Source: Megascapheus bottae (Eukaryota > Chordata > Mammalia > Rodentia > Geomyidae). Taken from it: 64,000 bases of DNA. A program made the position numbers and the translations under genes. The notes beneath the pieces are model-generated. The model had not been told where the DNA came from, ran no database searches, and saw only the letters and a program-made list of their open reading frames with translations. The DNA lies in assembly GCA_024803745.1 (NCBI GenBank), contig JANJXV010000037.1, positions 6,349,501-6,413,500 on the forward strand, given 5' to 3'. This document shows positions 10,972 to 23,372 of this stretch, piece after piece (within the stretch, counting starts at the first letter, position 1; every line of letters starts with the position of its first letter).

Positions 10972-12056
10972 CAGTTCATTATGGGGGAAGGTGCCTAGTC
11001 TAGGTTTCTGGGTAGAAAGAAGGCCTGAGCAAAGGCCTTTACACATCTGGACAGTTCTGCTCTAATCACAGTCTAATATTGATGTTATATTGCTTTTGCT
11101 AAATTTCTAAAATCCCAACGTTATCATTTACCTAGGTAAGCCTACCACTAATTTTGCCATGCCAAATGAGAAGATTAATAAAACATTGTGAATAATAATA
11201 ATATCATAGCATAAGAGATAGAGTTCATATCACTGGTTTGGTCATAATTCTCAAGTTGCACTTTGGTCTTCTGGATGCTAGATTCTTCTTGTCAGGGCAC
11301 AGGAGAACCTGGCTGTAATTTTTTATTCTCTGCTTAATTATAACTTGCAACTCCCTGTATTAATTCTTAATGTTTGCATATTGAGATTTTTGTCTCATTG
11401 CGTTTATTCAAACTGTTCTTTCTGTCTTATAAGTTTCTTCCCTCTTTCCTCAGCCTAGGTAATGTGGCAATGCCCAGGAAAGAGATATTTTGGTTGCTTT
11501 CTCCACAATGTCTCTTGATTTCCACCATATCTAACCCCAAGACTTTGAAGGCTATTAATGAGTGCTGCAACCTGCTCATCACAAGGGAACACTTTCCCTG
11601 CATTAGTCTCTAAGCTCTTTAACAGCAGAGCCATAGTCTCCAGTCTCCACAGCAGAGCTAAGTGTTTGATTTGTAGGGGTTACTTCACTCCCATCATTTG
11701 CATAAGCAAATAAGTGAAACGATTTAATTGATTAAACTGTGATTACACATTCATTAAGTACTCATTACATTTGAGTACGTATAGTCCAGTGATAATCGCA
11801 TTTAGTCACAAGTTCGTATTTCATCCAAATAGAGTTTAAATGTGTTTCTTTTACTACTTCAGTTTCTACTTGGATGTTATATTTAGACATTTTCTGCATA
11901 TACCTCTCAGATCTTTGCTTTTTCTACATAAGAATTATATAATGTAAAACAAAACAAAGAATTGCGTAATGTAAAATGAGACAGTTATAGAGAGACAATT
12001 TCAAAAGATCTCTCTTTTCAAATATTCATCTTCATAGTCAGTACAAGATTTTTTTC
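9641..12056. other. anonymous sequence with a pyrimidine tract and an AT repeat
   Basis: No gene was seen. It contains a pyrimidine-rich tract at about 10288-10390 and an (AT)n run at 10941-10968. A weak L2-like stretch at 11440-11650 could not be supported. Confidence 0.45.
10941..10968. repeat. (AT)n microsatellite
   Basis: A simple dinucleotide run of about 28 bp. Confidence 0.9.
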
Positions 12057-12226
12057 ACTAGTACTGGGCTTAAGCTCAGGGTCTGAGCACTATCCTTAGG
12101 CTTTCACAAGACTAGGTCACTTGAGCCACAGTGCCATTTCTTGCTTTTTTAAATGTATGTGATACTGAGGAATCAAACCTGGGTCTTTGTGCATGCTAGT
12201 CAAGCACTAGGTCAAACTCCTGCCCC
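12057..12226 (-). mobile_element. IDL-Geo SINE
   Basis: A minus-strand dimer with its T-rich tail complement at 12048. The IDL half is shortened ('gcatgctagtcaagcactag'). Confidence 0.85.
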
Positions 12227-12567
12227 ATGAGGATTTTTAAAATTATTTATTTGGTGTTTTTTGTTGTTTCCTACCAGAAAATCTGAAAGACAGTAGTTTC
12301 CATATACAATTACTATGGAACAATCAAGAAAGTAAAAGAAAACAGTGTTGGAAATGAACCTCAAAGCCTAATCTTACTGAACTATAAATTTATCAGTCAA
12401 AAATACATTCACCAGTTAAATGGAATCACTGAGTCGTGCATTAAGGACATGAATGGTAAACACCAGACTATATCAATTTGCTTTTCTGAACTGAATGAGA
12501 AATAGGAAAAAGTTTGATATTCAAATTGCTTTATAATATGTTCTGAATGATGCTAGTCTTGGATAAA

Positions 12568-12570
<3 letters not shown>

Positions 12571-12611
<41 letters not shown>
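12571..12611. repeat. (GT)n microsatellite
   Basis: About 20 GT units. Confidence 0.95.
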
Positions 12612-12614
<3 letters not shown>

Positions 12615-12699
12615 TGTATACAATAATGCATGGAGAGGAAAAAACTGATGGAGCCAGTCCGAAGCACATAGATAATATGCATAGAAACAGGTTGTGTTT

Positions 12700-12896
12700 G
12701 GGCCGGGAGTTTGGCCTAGTGGTTAAAGTGCTTGCCTAGCATGCACGAAGACCCGGGTTCGATTCCTCGGTACCACATACATAGAAAAAAGCCAGAAGTG
12801 GTGCTGAGGCTCAAGTGGTAGAGCTCTAACCTTGAGAAAGTCCAAGGGCAGTGCTCAGGCCCTGAGCTGAAGCCCAGGACTGGCAAAAAAAAAAAA
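12700..12896 (+). mobile_element. IDL-Geo SINE with target-site duplication
   Basis: A full-length dimer with an intact B box 'gggttcgattcc' and an A12 tail. A 17-bp duplication with one mismatch flanks it (12683-12699 and 12896-12912, AGAAACAGGTTGT...). It is a relatively young copy. Confidence 0.93.
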
Positions 12897-13289
12897 GAAA
12901 CAGGTTGTATTTACATTCAAAGATGATTTTAGTTTAAAAATATTGTTTTCAGTTAGAGGTCAAAAATAGTATACTATGCTCATGCTATGGTAGAGGTAGA
13001 AGCAGCATTAGAAATAGTCAAAAGAATTAGAAATAATGAATTCTAGGTTCCCTTTTAAATATACAATATTCTACCCTTAGCTAGACAATAGGTCATAAGA
13101 TCACAGTAGATCTTACCATGAACAGCAACTGGCAATCTAGAGTTAAAAAGATTTTTTTTCCAAATACATACATAGAGTAAAGTTAATTTACAAATTAAGA
13201 CACAATAAAAAATAACTAGCAATTAAAACTATTAACACAATAGTGTTTTGGAACCACTACTGAATAAAACAAAAAATTTACTTGAACAT

Positions 13290-13502
13290 AAACACTGTTT
13301 TTTTGTTTTGTTTTTCGCCAGTCCTGGGGCTTGAACTCAGGGCCCGAACACTGTCCTTGGGCTTTCTCGAGGCTAGTGATCTACCACTAGAGCCTCAGCA
13401 CCACTTCCAGCTTTTTTCTATGTATGTGGTACAGAGGAATCGATCCCAGGTCTTTGTGCATGCTAGGCAAGCACTCTACCACTAGGCCAAATTACCGGCC
13501 CC
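13290..13502 (-). mobile_element. IDL-Geo SINE
   Basis: A full-length minus-strand dimer with its T-rich tail at 13295-13315. A short direct repeat around ACACTGTTTT flanks it (about 13287 and 13505). Confidence 0.92.
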
Positions 13503-14913
13503 TACACACTGTTTTAATGGTATGTATTAAATGACTCATTACTTGAAGGATTTTTTTTTAGCTTCCTTCACTGGCTTCCCTGCTTTGTCTTCTCTTGGTC
13601 CCTAAATTATCTTGATCTAATAGTGTGATCTTTATCAGAGCAAAGAAATTCCAGTCACACAGGTCTTCTACCTAAATTGAATGTGCCTCCTATTTCTATA
13701 TGGTGTTGGAGTGCTACACTGAAGCAATCACTAAATAGGGAATATAATTCTGATTAAGGAAAAGGGAGAAATCCAATACTTGGGGAGAAAAAGTTCCTTG
13801 CGGAAAACAAAGAGTTGAGACTCTATTGTTTGCCTGTACCAGATATTTCTTAGTTAAGAGCAAGGAGCAAGAGACTTTTCTTACTCACAGGGAGAAGTTG
13901 GAGCTGAGGTTACTAGAGACAGCGAGAGGAGTCATGGCTTCCTAAGACTTTGGAAACAGCAGATTGTACCAATCATCTCAAAGCTTAAGTGATTTGATAT
14001 GCTCAAGATTGCAAGCTTCAAGAGATCAAAAGATTTTTGTGTCTTTTGTCCATTGCTAATAGAGCCAATGCCCAAAAGACTGTTTGCACAAGTAAACACC
14101 AATTCATTGATTTCTGCTTGGTAAATTAAATCTGTTATTGCACTGGCTTTGGCCATTATCTGTCTATCATTCTATTGTATTCCAGGATTGCTTAGGTTGA
14201 ATAGCTCTTTTTCTCAGGCATAAATTCTCCAAAACAGACATCAGCTATTCAACAGTGTAGCCTATTTCTTGAGGGGCTAAAATACAATTAAAAGCCAGTA
14301 GCTATACCTTCCTTACAATGATGAGTATCTGAAAATTAAACAAAAGAAATATCCAATACTTTTAATAGAAAGAATAACCAACATTTTTAAAATAAGAATT
14401 CTACCACAAAGTTTATATCTCTCAAGAGCAGGGAACATGCTCATGCTCTACAACAATTCCAGTGATAACATGAATTCCAAGCTGATGTTGGGTTTTCTGA
14501 CTGCACTCTCCTAGGAGCAACGCAAACAAGGAAGGGAAAAATGCAGTCCTCACTTGGCTTGCTCACTTTGAACATTCCATGTGCTGAGCATATGGGATCA
14601 GGATCTACGGAATCTCAGGTATTTATAAAGGAAGAAATCTCAAGCAGAAAGCTGACTTCAAAATGTGTTATCCTCAGAATGGGACGTAACTCTTCTGGGG
14701 TTATAATAAAAAGGGGCCACAACAACACCCCTATCACCCTAACTTGGGATCTTCTCAGCACTTTAGTGCCTGGAAAATTCAGGGTTACTTTTCTGTGTGC
14801 AGTAACTTACTTGCTACAATGAGACACTCTGTCTAGACTCTCTAGCCCAGGCCTAATGCTTCTTATAAAGTAATAAATGGTAGCCTAACCCAGTAAAAAA
14901 CAAACTCATTTTT
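13503..14913. other. anonymous sequence
   Basis: No recognisable repeat family. Open frames at 13932-14156 (-) and 14541-14822 (+) have no protein features and are most likely chance. Confidence 0.5.
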
Positions 14914-15105
14914 TGCCAGTTCCTATGCTTGAACTCAAGGACTAAGTGCTTTACTTGGGCTTTCTCAAGGCTAGAGCTCTACCACTTGAGCCAACAGCAC
15001 CATTTCTGCCTTTTTCTATGTATGTGGTACCAAGGAATCGAGCCCAGCTCTTGTGCAGGCTAGGCAAGCACTCTACCACTAGGCCAAACTCCCTGCCCTG
15101 CCCCC
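14914..15105 (-). mobile_element. IDL-Geo SINE
   Basis: A full-length minus-strand dimer, moderately diverged ('gccagttcctatgcttgaac' at the left, 'aaactccctgccctg' at the right). Confidence 0.9.
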
Positions 15106-16647
15106 AAACTAAATTCTTGACTTAATCAAAGAAACTCATAAACAGGAGAAAAGTCACTGGAGTAGAAAATTAAGGATGATGATAAGCTATAGGAAGATTA
15201 ATCTTCTTCTTGAAGCTGACTTGCCAAAAGGAGGCTTGGAGTATGGAATCTCAGATCTTCCCATTAAAACAAATAATGATTTCTGAAAGTTTGTGGAGTC
15301 CCATTGTGAATGTAATAACAAACACTCATAAGAAGGCATCTCATTGATGTTTGATGTTTGAAATATGGTCCATTCATAACAGTCATCTTTTTGAAAATCT
15401 GGCTGTAATTAGAAACACTGTTATGTGAATATTATCAGGTGAAATAAGAAGAGTTTTAGTAATGAAAAGTCAGTCCTTTCCAAGAAAATATAGAGAAACC
15501 ACATCATGTTCATGAGATGAAATGGGATCTATATAACATTTATATGACCATGTCTTGTTCTTGAATACTTTGATAGCATAGGATATATAGGTATTCTTGA
15601 AAAAAAATTGTTACTGAGCGAAAGAACTAAAGTCAAGTTGGACAGATAGCTTTCCAAATGCCAATTTATTTAGCAAAATAGTGCATAGGATAAAGATGAG
15701 AGATGACCATAGAACAAACACACTCACATATGTGCCTAAGGCACATTTTTCAGTAGGAAAAGAGCATTAGTTAGAAGAATACTATGGCGATATTCTCATC
15801 AGAAGAACTCAAAAGTCAATCATTACTCCACGATCACTTATGCCATCTTCCAAACTCACTGAACTCAATGTTGCATTGACAAACTAACCATGAGAAAACA
15901 TGGGCTCGAAATTGGGCCATTTCTGACGTTTTGAGAAATTAACTCTTGCAAAGGGTTGGTACATCTGATAGCTCAGTCCTAGATTAAGTCCAGTCTAAAA
16001 CCAGTGAAGTAGCTATCTGTTGTTCCAGGCTTTGGCATTAAAATATTGATATTGATATTAGCATGTTGATATTGATTGGAATGTTGGTATCACAATTATG
16101 CTATATTAAATGTTCCTCCCTGTAAAACAACTTTTTTTCTTCACTGGTGAAGAATGCAATCATGATGAAAATAAAAACATGATAAAAATGCAATACTAAA
16201 TAGTTTCTAAGAGGATTTTTTATATAGCTAAAATAACTCTGTGATACTTATCTGTGAAACGAGTGATTCTTAGTTCAATTTGTTAAATGAGCAGACTGAA
16301 ATTCAGCTTAAAGATGTGTTCTAGATGTTCTCAATTAACATGGACTTAAACTGAAGGCCTTAGACACTAAATCCCATCATCTTTTCTAAGGTATCTTGTC
16401 CTCCAGACTTTCCTACCAAAACCCATGTAGATTACAAAGTAGCTTCTTTCCAGCTCTGAGGGGAGGGAAAGGCTAGGGGAAGGAGATGTGTTTTCAATAG
16501 TAGAGAGCTGAGCAGAAGGAAATCACTAAAGGCTGCTTGGATAAATTAAGCAAGGGGCTCTGGCCCAACAGGAAGACGGGGAATGGCTAAATAGAAGGGA
16601 TATGAGCATCAGAAGAGTCAAGAGTTCTGATTAATCATGAATTACGT
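15106..16647. other. anonymous sequence
   Basis: AT-rich. It includes a short imperfect run of 'ttgatatt' units at 16043-16080. No gene was seen. Confidence 0.45.
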
Positions 16648-16877
16648 CAGGCACTGGTGGCTCATACCTGTAATCCCAGCTACTCAGATGCTGAGATCTG
16701 AGGTTCACAGTTCAAAGCCAGCCTGGACACTAAAGACTGTGAGACTCTTATCTCCAATTAACCACTAGAAAACCTGAAGGGATGCTGTGGCTCAAGTGGA
16801 AGGATGGTAGCCTTGAGCTGAAGAGCTCAGGGACCACATCCAAGCCCAGATTTCAAGTCCCACAACAACAACAAAAA
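16648..16877 (+). mobile_element. B1-like/Geo SINE
   Basis: A full-length copy. The B1-type left half has 'ggctcatacctgtaatccc' and 'gttcaaagccagcctggac'. The linker 'ctccaattaaccactagaaa' leads to a Geo right half 'ctgtggctcaagtgg ... gagctgaagagctcaggg', ending in a CAACAA-rich tail. Confidence 0.9.
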
Positions 16878-17169
16878 GTACTGTGATGTTTAATTTTCTC
16901 TGGATGTCTGCTTTGGATGTATCCAAATACCCATAAAGTTGTTGCCAAATGTTTTGTCGTCACTGAAGACTAAGTTTTATAATATGCTCCTCTCTTCATC
17001 CCAGACACAACAACAGTAGACTGAATGCATGACTTCACCAACTCTTCTAGAGTGTGCTGCATATCATTTCTCAAATAAATGTACTGTCAAACATCTGGCA
17101 CTGCAGAGAAAAGAAATGTTATTTTCCATTGCTGTCAATACATGGGGTTAGTTCCAAGGAGTACTGTGG

Positions 17170-17172
<3 letters not shown>

Positions 17173-17268
<96 letters not shown>

Positions 17269-17280
17269 TCTCTCACACTA
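17173..17280. repeat. (TC)n then (TCTG)n compound microsatellite
   Basis: About 58 bp of TC followed by about 30 bp of TCTG repeats. The overlapping LS-rich frames are artefacts. Confidence 0.95.
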
Positions 17281-18660
17281 ATGTCTGTGTGGTCTGTGTG
17301 CTTCTGTGCATATGACACATTTTAAGAAATAAATCTTTGCTTCTTTTCGGTTTTGCTTACTTCCTTGATGGAGGATGTGTTCGATTTTACTGAGTATTTT
17401 CATACTGAGACTATGATCATTTGCCACAAATACAGTCTCATAGTCATGCTATATTCAATGTTCCTTAATTCTAAAAGTACCTCAAAGGTGAAAGGAATAT
17501 ATTATAATGTGTATATGTGTGTAAGGAACTAACATTTTGCTCATTGCTCATTCTGACCTCTTTAGAAATAGATAAAGGCTTAGATAGGAGACAGAAGAAG
17601 AGCCTATTAGCTGTGCCAAAGAAATCAGGCCAAGAGAAATTAATTTGCTGTGTCTAATACAGTTTCCCATCTATGATATCTTTCCATTTCTGTCACTCTT
17701 GAAAGTTCACACTGCTGAAGAAGATGTCTGAGGTCCTTCTTATAGATAATGAGTAAGGATGCTGAAGAAAAGTTTCTGCAAGCACCGGCATCTGAGGCCC
17801 AAAGTTGAAGAGATGAGACTCCAGTTCTAACTTGCTTGGGGGAAAGGCAATGTGTTTATGTTCCAAGTACAAAGCCCCTCAAACTCACTTTAAAAGTTTG
17901 CTTAGAGTCTAAATAAATCAAACTGGAAGACTTAATTATAAATCCCAGAGCCGGTCATGAGGATAATAAAGTACCTGGGTTTCTGTTTCAATAGATGTGT
18001 TAATATTTTAGCAGGCCCCTAACTGCCTGTGTTCTGCTTTACAATTCATGATTAAAGTTTGATTTTAATAGATCTCAAAAAGAAGCAAGATATGCTTCAC
18101 TCTTGTTATAGTACTGGTTTTTCCTTCTCACAGGTAATTAATGGCTGCCTCCTAGCCATTCATTCTTGGCAGGGAAAATTTGGCATGGACACAGCCCATG
18201 GTGATGGGGAAAGCTGATCATAACACCCAAACACAAAGAAGTAGCCTCGGACTTCTCCTGTATCCTCTTATGTACCCATCGCATGAGACCATAACTACAG
18301 GACAATGAAGTCTAAGCTATTATTCTCTAGCTTTATTAAACGATAATGGATATCACCATCTGTATATGTTTAATACAGACAAATTTGATGGACATACTCA
18401 TATCATACATCCATGACCACAACCAAAATAATAAACACTCTTCTTATCATGTAATTTTGTTGTTTGGGTGGGGTGTTGCTTTGTGATAAGACAACATCAG
18501 ATAAAATCTACTTTCTTAACATATTTTTGACTGAAATAACCAAATGACATAAATGTAAAAAGGGAACTGCTGGAGAACAGGGCAGAGAGGAGGGTGGAAG
18601 GGAAGGGTGACACACATATACTTTAACACGCATATGAAAATAAAATAACAAAATATGTTA
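17281..18660. other. anonymous sequence
   Basis: Unique-looking. The part at about 17930-18070 is rich in TAAT-type motifs and free of obvious repeats; it might be conserved noncoding DNA, but that is a guess. Confidence 0.4.
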
Positions 18661-18669
18661 GTTATTCAT

Positions 18670-18862
18670 TTGTTTTGCCAGTTTTAGGGCTTGAACTCAG
18701 GGCCTCGGCGCTTGTCCTTGGGCTTCCTCAAGGCTAGTGCTCTACAACTTGAGCCACAGTGCTACTTCTGGCTTTTTCTGTGTATGTGGTACTGAGGAAT
18801 TAAACTCAGGGCTAGGTGCATGCCAGACAAAGACTCTATCACTAGGCCATACTCCTAGCCCA
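18670..18862 (-). mobile_element. IDL-Geo SINE
   Basis: A full-length minus-strand dimer. Flanks show a degenerate repeat around GTTAG.TATT (about 18658 and 18864). Confidence 0.9.
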
Positions 18863-19027
18863 GTTAGCATTATTTAAAAGGCAGAGTTGGAAATAAAGCA
18901 ACAGCTGAGGTAAGTTTGATTAAAGTAGATTATGTGCATATATGGATATATCAAAATGAAGTCTTTTGGTATAGTGTATGATAATTTTTGAAAGAGAGAG
19001 AGACCAACAGAAAAAGAGAAATAAAGA

Positions 19028-19435
19028 AATATTGGGCTTGATAGCACAAGCCTATAATCCCACCTATGACAAAGGTGCGAAGAGATGCATTGCCAGCTGA
19101 GGCTCAAGTCAAAAACAAGATTCTATTGGAAAGATAATTAAAGCCATGAAGAAAGAAGATATGGCTCCAAAGGTAGAGCATTTGTCTAGCAAGCACGAAT
19201 CCCTGATTTCTTTCTTTCTTTTTTTTTGCGCCAGTCCTGGGCTTGAGCTCAGGGCCTGAGCACTGTCCTGGACTTTCTCAAGGCTAGAACTCTACCACTT
19301 GAGCCTCAGGATCACCGAGAAATCGAACCCTGGTCTTCGTGTATCTAGGCAAGCACTCTACCTCTAGGCCAAACTCCTGGCCCCACAAGTACTTGATTTC
19401 CAATTCCAGTGTCAACAACAATAATAAAGCAAATA
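19028..19435 (+). mobile_element. B1-dID SINE split by a later insertion
   Basis: A B1-like left part ('cttgatagcacaagcctata') is followed by an ID-like part ('gtagagcatttgtctagcaagcacga', first 20 bases diagnostic). The element resumes at 19392 with 'gatttccaattccagtgtca' and a CAA/AAT-rich tail. The intervening 19203-19384 is a younger IDL-Geo. Confidence 0.7.
19203..19391 (-). mobile_element. IDL-Geo SINE nested in B1-dID
   Basis: A minus-strand dimer with its tail complement 'tttctttctttttttttg'. A degenerate 17-bp duplication (four mismatches) ends in TGATTTC at both edges. Confidence 0.88.
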
Positions 19436-19905
19436 AACAAATACCTCACAACCAGAAGGAAAGAAAGAAAAAGAATTATGACAGCATTTTTAACTATGGC
19501 ACAAAGTTGTTACAGATTTCTTCAATTTAACTCATCTTGCATAACTGAAACCTGTCCCATGAGTTCCTCCTTTCCTCCTGAAACTAATCATCGGTAAACT
19601 TCATTCTAGTTCCTCTTCATGAGTTTGACTCTTCTGGATGTCTCCTTTAAATGGCATCCTGAAGTAACTAGATCGCTTCACTTAGTGTACTGGCTTCCGG
19701 ATTCATACACACTGTCTCAAATGATAGTATTCCCTTCCTTTGTTTAGACTGAATAAGTTCAATATATGTGAGTGCAATATTTCCTTTCTCCATTAATATG
19801 TCAATACACTTTCAGGTTATTTATCTTAGTTATTATAAATAATGCTAAAATCATATAGGAGCACAGATATCTTTATGAGATCCTGATTTCAATTATTTTG
19901 GAGAC

Positions 19906-19906
19906 A

Positions 19907-19937
<31 letters not shown>
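19906..19937. repeat. (CA)n microsatellite
   Basis: A dinucleotide run inside the ancient L1. Confidence 0.9.
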
Positions 19938-19975
19938 TCAGAATGGGATTTCTAGATTATGTATACTACAGGAAT

Positions 19976-20167
19976 CTTTTTTTCCAGTCATGGGGCTTGA
20001 ACTCAGCAGCTGAGCATTGTCCTTGGGCTTTCTCATGGATAGAGCTCTACAACTTGAGCCACAGTACTACTTCTGTCTTTTTTCTGTGTGTGTGGTACTG
20101 AGGAATTGAACCTGGGTCTTTGTGCATACTAGGCAAGCACTCCATCACAAGGTCAAACTCCCAGCCC
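19976..20167 (-). mobile_element. IDL-Geo SINE inside ancient L1
   Basis: A full-length minus-strand dimer that splits the ancient L1, so it is younger. Confidence 0.9.
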
Positions 20168-21189
20168 AGTAATTTTTTTTGTAATTGTTAAGGAAATGCT
20201 CACTTATCTACACTGCTTTATAATTTTCCCAACAGTGTATAAGTTTACAATTTTTTTTCACATCTCCACTAACATTTCTAATTTTTTGCTCTTTAATAGT
20301 AGCTGTCATAATGGGTATGAGGTGATGCCTCATTTTGCTTTGATTCCTAAGTCATTAGGGGTTAGTGAGGCTGAAGAACTTTTACTCCTACTGGCTATTA
20401 TTTGGAGCAACGTCTACGCAGATCTTTGGTCTACTTTTAATTATTTAGCTGATTTTCTTGCTGTTGCATTGTGGAAGTTTCTTACACAGTTTTTATATGA
20501 GTTGGTAAAGCTTTTCCCTAGTCCGTACATGGCCCCTTTAGTGTATAGTTTCTTTGGCTGTGGAGAAGAGTTTAGTCTGATGCCATCAAGTAAAGTGATG
20601 ACACTTTAATTTCTTTTGTTGGATGGGCTTTCAGTGTCACAGCCAGGAAAGCTCAGCTAAGACCACTGTCAAAAGAGATTTATCTTATGCTGTTGTAGGG
20701 GTTTTACAGTTTCTGCTCAGATATTTCTGTCTTTAATCCATTTGAAGTTGATTTTTGTCATTGGTGTAAGGTATGAGTCCAGTTTCATTATTTCACATAG
20801 AGAAATGTACCCTCTATGTATTCTTGGCCCAATTGTAGGAAATCAGGTGACTATACATGCATGAATTTATTTCTAGGTTCTCTATGCTTTTCCTGTGGGT
20901 CATTTATCTGTCATTATGTCAGTAACATGCAATACTCATTACTGTGGCTCAGTAATATATCTCACAATTCAGAGGAATATGTAGACATTTTATTTATCAC
21001 ATGATCACCTTGGCTTTTCTGGGGTCCTGTTGTGTTTTTTTTTGAATTTTTTAAAATTTTTGATATACTTTTTCTATAAAAAATGCCATTGCTATTTTGA
21101 TAAGAAGACAGTAGAAATGTGTTACCTATATTAAGATTTGCAAAAATGTCTCCCCATTTGCTTGTTGTTTCTTTACTTACTTTGTGTGT

Positions 21190-21245
21190 TATTGTTGTTG
21201 TTCTTGGTGGTGGTAGTGGTGGTGGTGTGTATGTGTGCATACGCA
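21190..21245. repeat. GTT/GGT-rich simple repeat
   Basis: Imperfect G/T trinucleotide tract ('gttgttgttcttggtggtgg'), bordering a SINE. Confidence 0.7.
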
Positions 21246-21458
21246 TGTTGGTACTAAGGCTTGAATTCTCTCAGCCTTTCCAGTCACAGCTGCTGCTCTA
21301 TCACATGAACTATGTTTCAGTTCTTCTGGCTGTTGGTATTTAACTGGAGACAAGAGACTCATGGATTTTCCTGCCTATGCTGGCTTTGAAACAAATTCCT
21401 CAGATGTTAGCCTATGAAGTAGCCATCATTGTAAGCATGGAGCACTAGTGCCTGCTTC
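21246..21458 (-). mobile_element. diverged B1-containing dimeric SINE
   Basis: Reverse-complement B1 features are readable ('gctggctttgaaacaaattc', 'gcactagtgcctg'). The right half is too degraded to choose between Geo and dID. Confidence 0.6.
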
Positions 21459-23137
21459 TTTATTTTCTCTCACCAGAGTTGGATCATTTTCAATGCACTC
21501 TTATCACTTTAATTAAGTTTATTTCTAAGTCTTTATGAAGGTAGCATCTACTATCCCAGGGGAATAATTCTGTAATTAACTTCTTTAAGTTTGTGTGCAA
21601 ATATAAATGTCCATGGAAAATGTCACAAAAGTCAGACCACCTGTAGATACTGGCAAATATCCTTGCTTTTTAAATGTGAATCTTTCAGATGTCACATCAT
21701 CATCTCTAAACTCCATAAAGATGAATCTCTGACAATATTCTAACCCAGCTTCAGATGGGTCATATAAATGAAATGGAAAGTTTATTTTATTTCACTGAGA
21801 TGAGTTTCCTGGTGTCTATTCGGATCTAATGGGATACAATGAAAGCCATTAGGAAGAAGCGGCTTCTCATTTTTCCTAAGGGTGGAAGTATTAAGAAAAG
21901 AAGATTTGATTAAGAGAATATCAGACAAATCAAAATCTTTAATCCAGGGCTTAGCCTTTGGAATCATGATTTAATCTAAAACAGAAAGGTTCCTCTGAGC
22001 TGTCATTTAAGAAATGTGCTTGCTCTTGTCTCTGATGCTGTTTTAATGCAACTGCCGATAAGAACCCACTCTTCAGAATACCAGAGATAGCTGAAGCATA
22101 TTTTAAAGTGACAGGTCTAATTTCCAACTTCAGCTTAAGTGTTATGAATATAAATCTTCAGCTGGAGAAATAAACACCCTATAGATGTCCTGGTCAGCAA
22201 TTCATTCTTCTTAGCAAACCTTCCAAAGATGAATTCATAGTCTCCACAAATCCACTGAAACCTTTAGAGAGAGCTAAAGCTCATTTCCAAGCAGGAATGA
22301 GGAATGGACTCATATACTCATATAGTTAGGGCATACCACTGTGCCCAGAACACAAATAGAGAATGTAAATTCACAGTGAGTTGGTCATTCTTATTGTCTT
22401 GTGGTAAAATATCATACTTGTATTTATCTTTAGATCTATGACCTGTTATATGATGATGAGATAAATGGATATCTGGGGAGGAAGGAATAATTCTAGGCCA
22501 GGAGAACAGTATATGCAAATAAATAAGAACATGAACAGGATAGTAAAGTTTAGGAAAGACCACATGGTCATGACTGAAGGATGACTTACCTGTGGGTTTA
22601 CTACAGAACATCAATATGAAGGGAATGAGGAGACAAGAGCCATTTACTAGTCAGTCGTTTCCAAGCACTGGTGTTACCTAGGTGTCCATAACAATGGATG
22701 CTTACCCCTACTGGACAGAACTTTTAATTTAGTTGATTTAACATAGCCTGATCATCAAGATCACAGAAAGAAAGATAGGTAATGCCAACATCAAACAAGC
22801 CTGAAAATGTCTCTTCTAGGACATTATAGGTTATCTACTTCATGTAAGGATAATCTACATATACGAACAACTCCTTTTAAAAATGGAAATATGCTTAGAG
22901 TTGTATTTTCAATATATTTCCCTGCAGCCTTGGGGGCTGGGGTGATGGTACGAATTATCATTCCTGCCATCTTATCATTTCATTGCCTTCTTGTAATATT
23001 CATCAATATATATTAATTATGCAACAGACATTTATTATGATCATTACATGCATATAATATACCTTAGTCAAATTTAAATTGTTCTTATTATTCTTTCTTA
23101 GTCTCCTTCATTGCCCTTTTTACTTCTTAGTTTTTTC
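21459..23137. other. anonymous, possibly unique or conserved DNA
   Basis: No repeat was recognised over about 1.7 kb, which is unusual for this window. The segment 21780-22200 is a candidate conserved noncoding block by appearance only. Confidence 0.4.
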
Positions 23138-23372
23138 TTGTGATAGTCCTGGGGCTTGAACTCAGAGCTTGGAGGCTTTCCTGGCTTCAGCACTAGCTTA
23201 AGGCTAGTGCTCTAGCACTTAAGTCACATCTCCACTTCTGACTTTTGGGTAGGTAATCAAAGATAAGAATTTATAGTCTTTCTTGCTTAGACTGGTTTCT
23301 AACCATGATGTTCAGATATCATCCTTTTGAGTAGCTAGAATTAGTGGACAGACATAAGCCAGTGATGCCTCT
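23138..23372 (-). mobile_element. B1-like/Geo SINE
   Basis: A minus-strand copy. The Geo end 'gtcctggggcttgaactcag' is at the left and the diverged B1 part, with 'tgagtagctagaattag', is at the right. Confidence 0.78.

Larger units (their letters stand above)
19525..21020 (-). mobile_element. ancient mammalian LINE-1 (L1M-type), interrupted
   Basis: The minus strand carries old L1 ORF2 and 3' end sequence, very diverged. Recognisable plus-strand landmarks include 'gagtttgactcttctggatg' (19623), 'tcacttagtgtactggcttc', 'ttataaataatgctaaaatc', 'gtaatgggtatgaggtgatg'-like sequence near 20310, and 'ttgaagttgatttttgtcat' (20742). It is interrupted by a (CA)n at 19906-19937 and an IDL-Geo at 19976-20167. 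It is far older than the L1 copies at 0.3-2 kb and 35-39 kb. Confidence 0.8.

Noticed and set aside
14541..14822. Possible 93-codon gene
   Set aside because: No homology recognised, no supporting splice or promoter context, and weak codon character.
20196..20609. 137-codon plus-strand frame
   Set aside because: Antisense to an ancient L1 ORF2 on the minus strand; open by chance.
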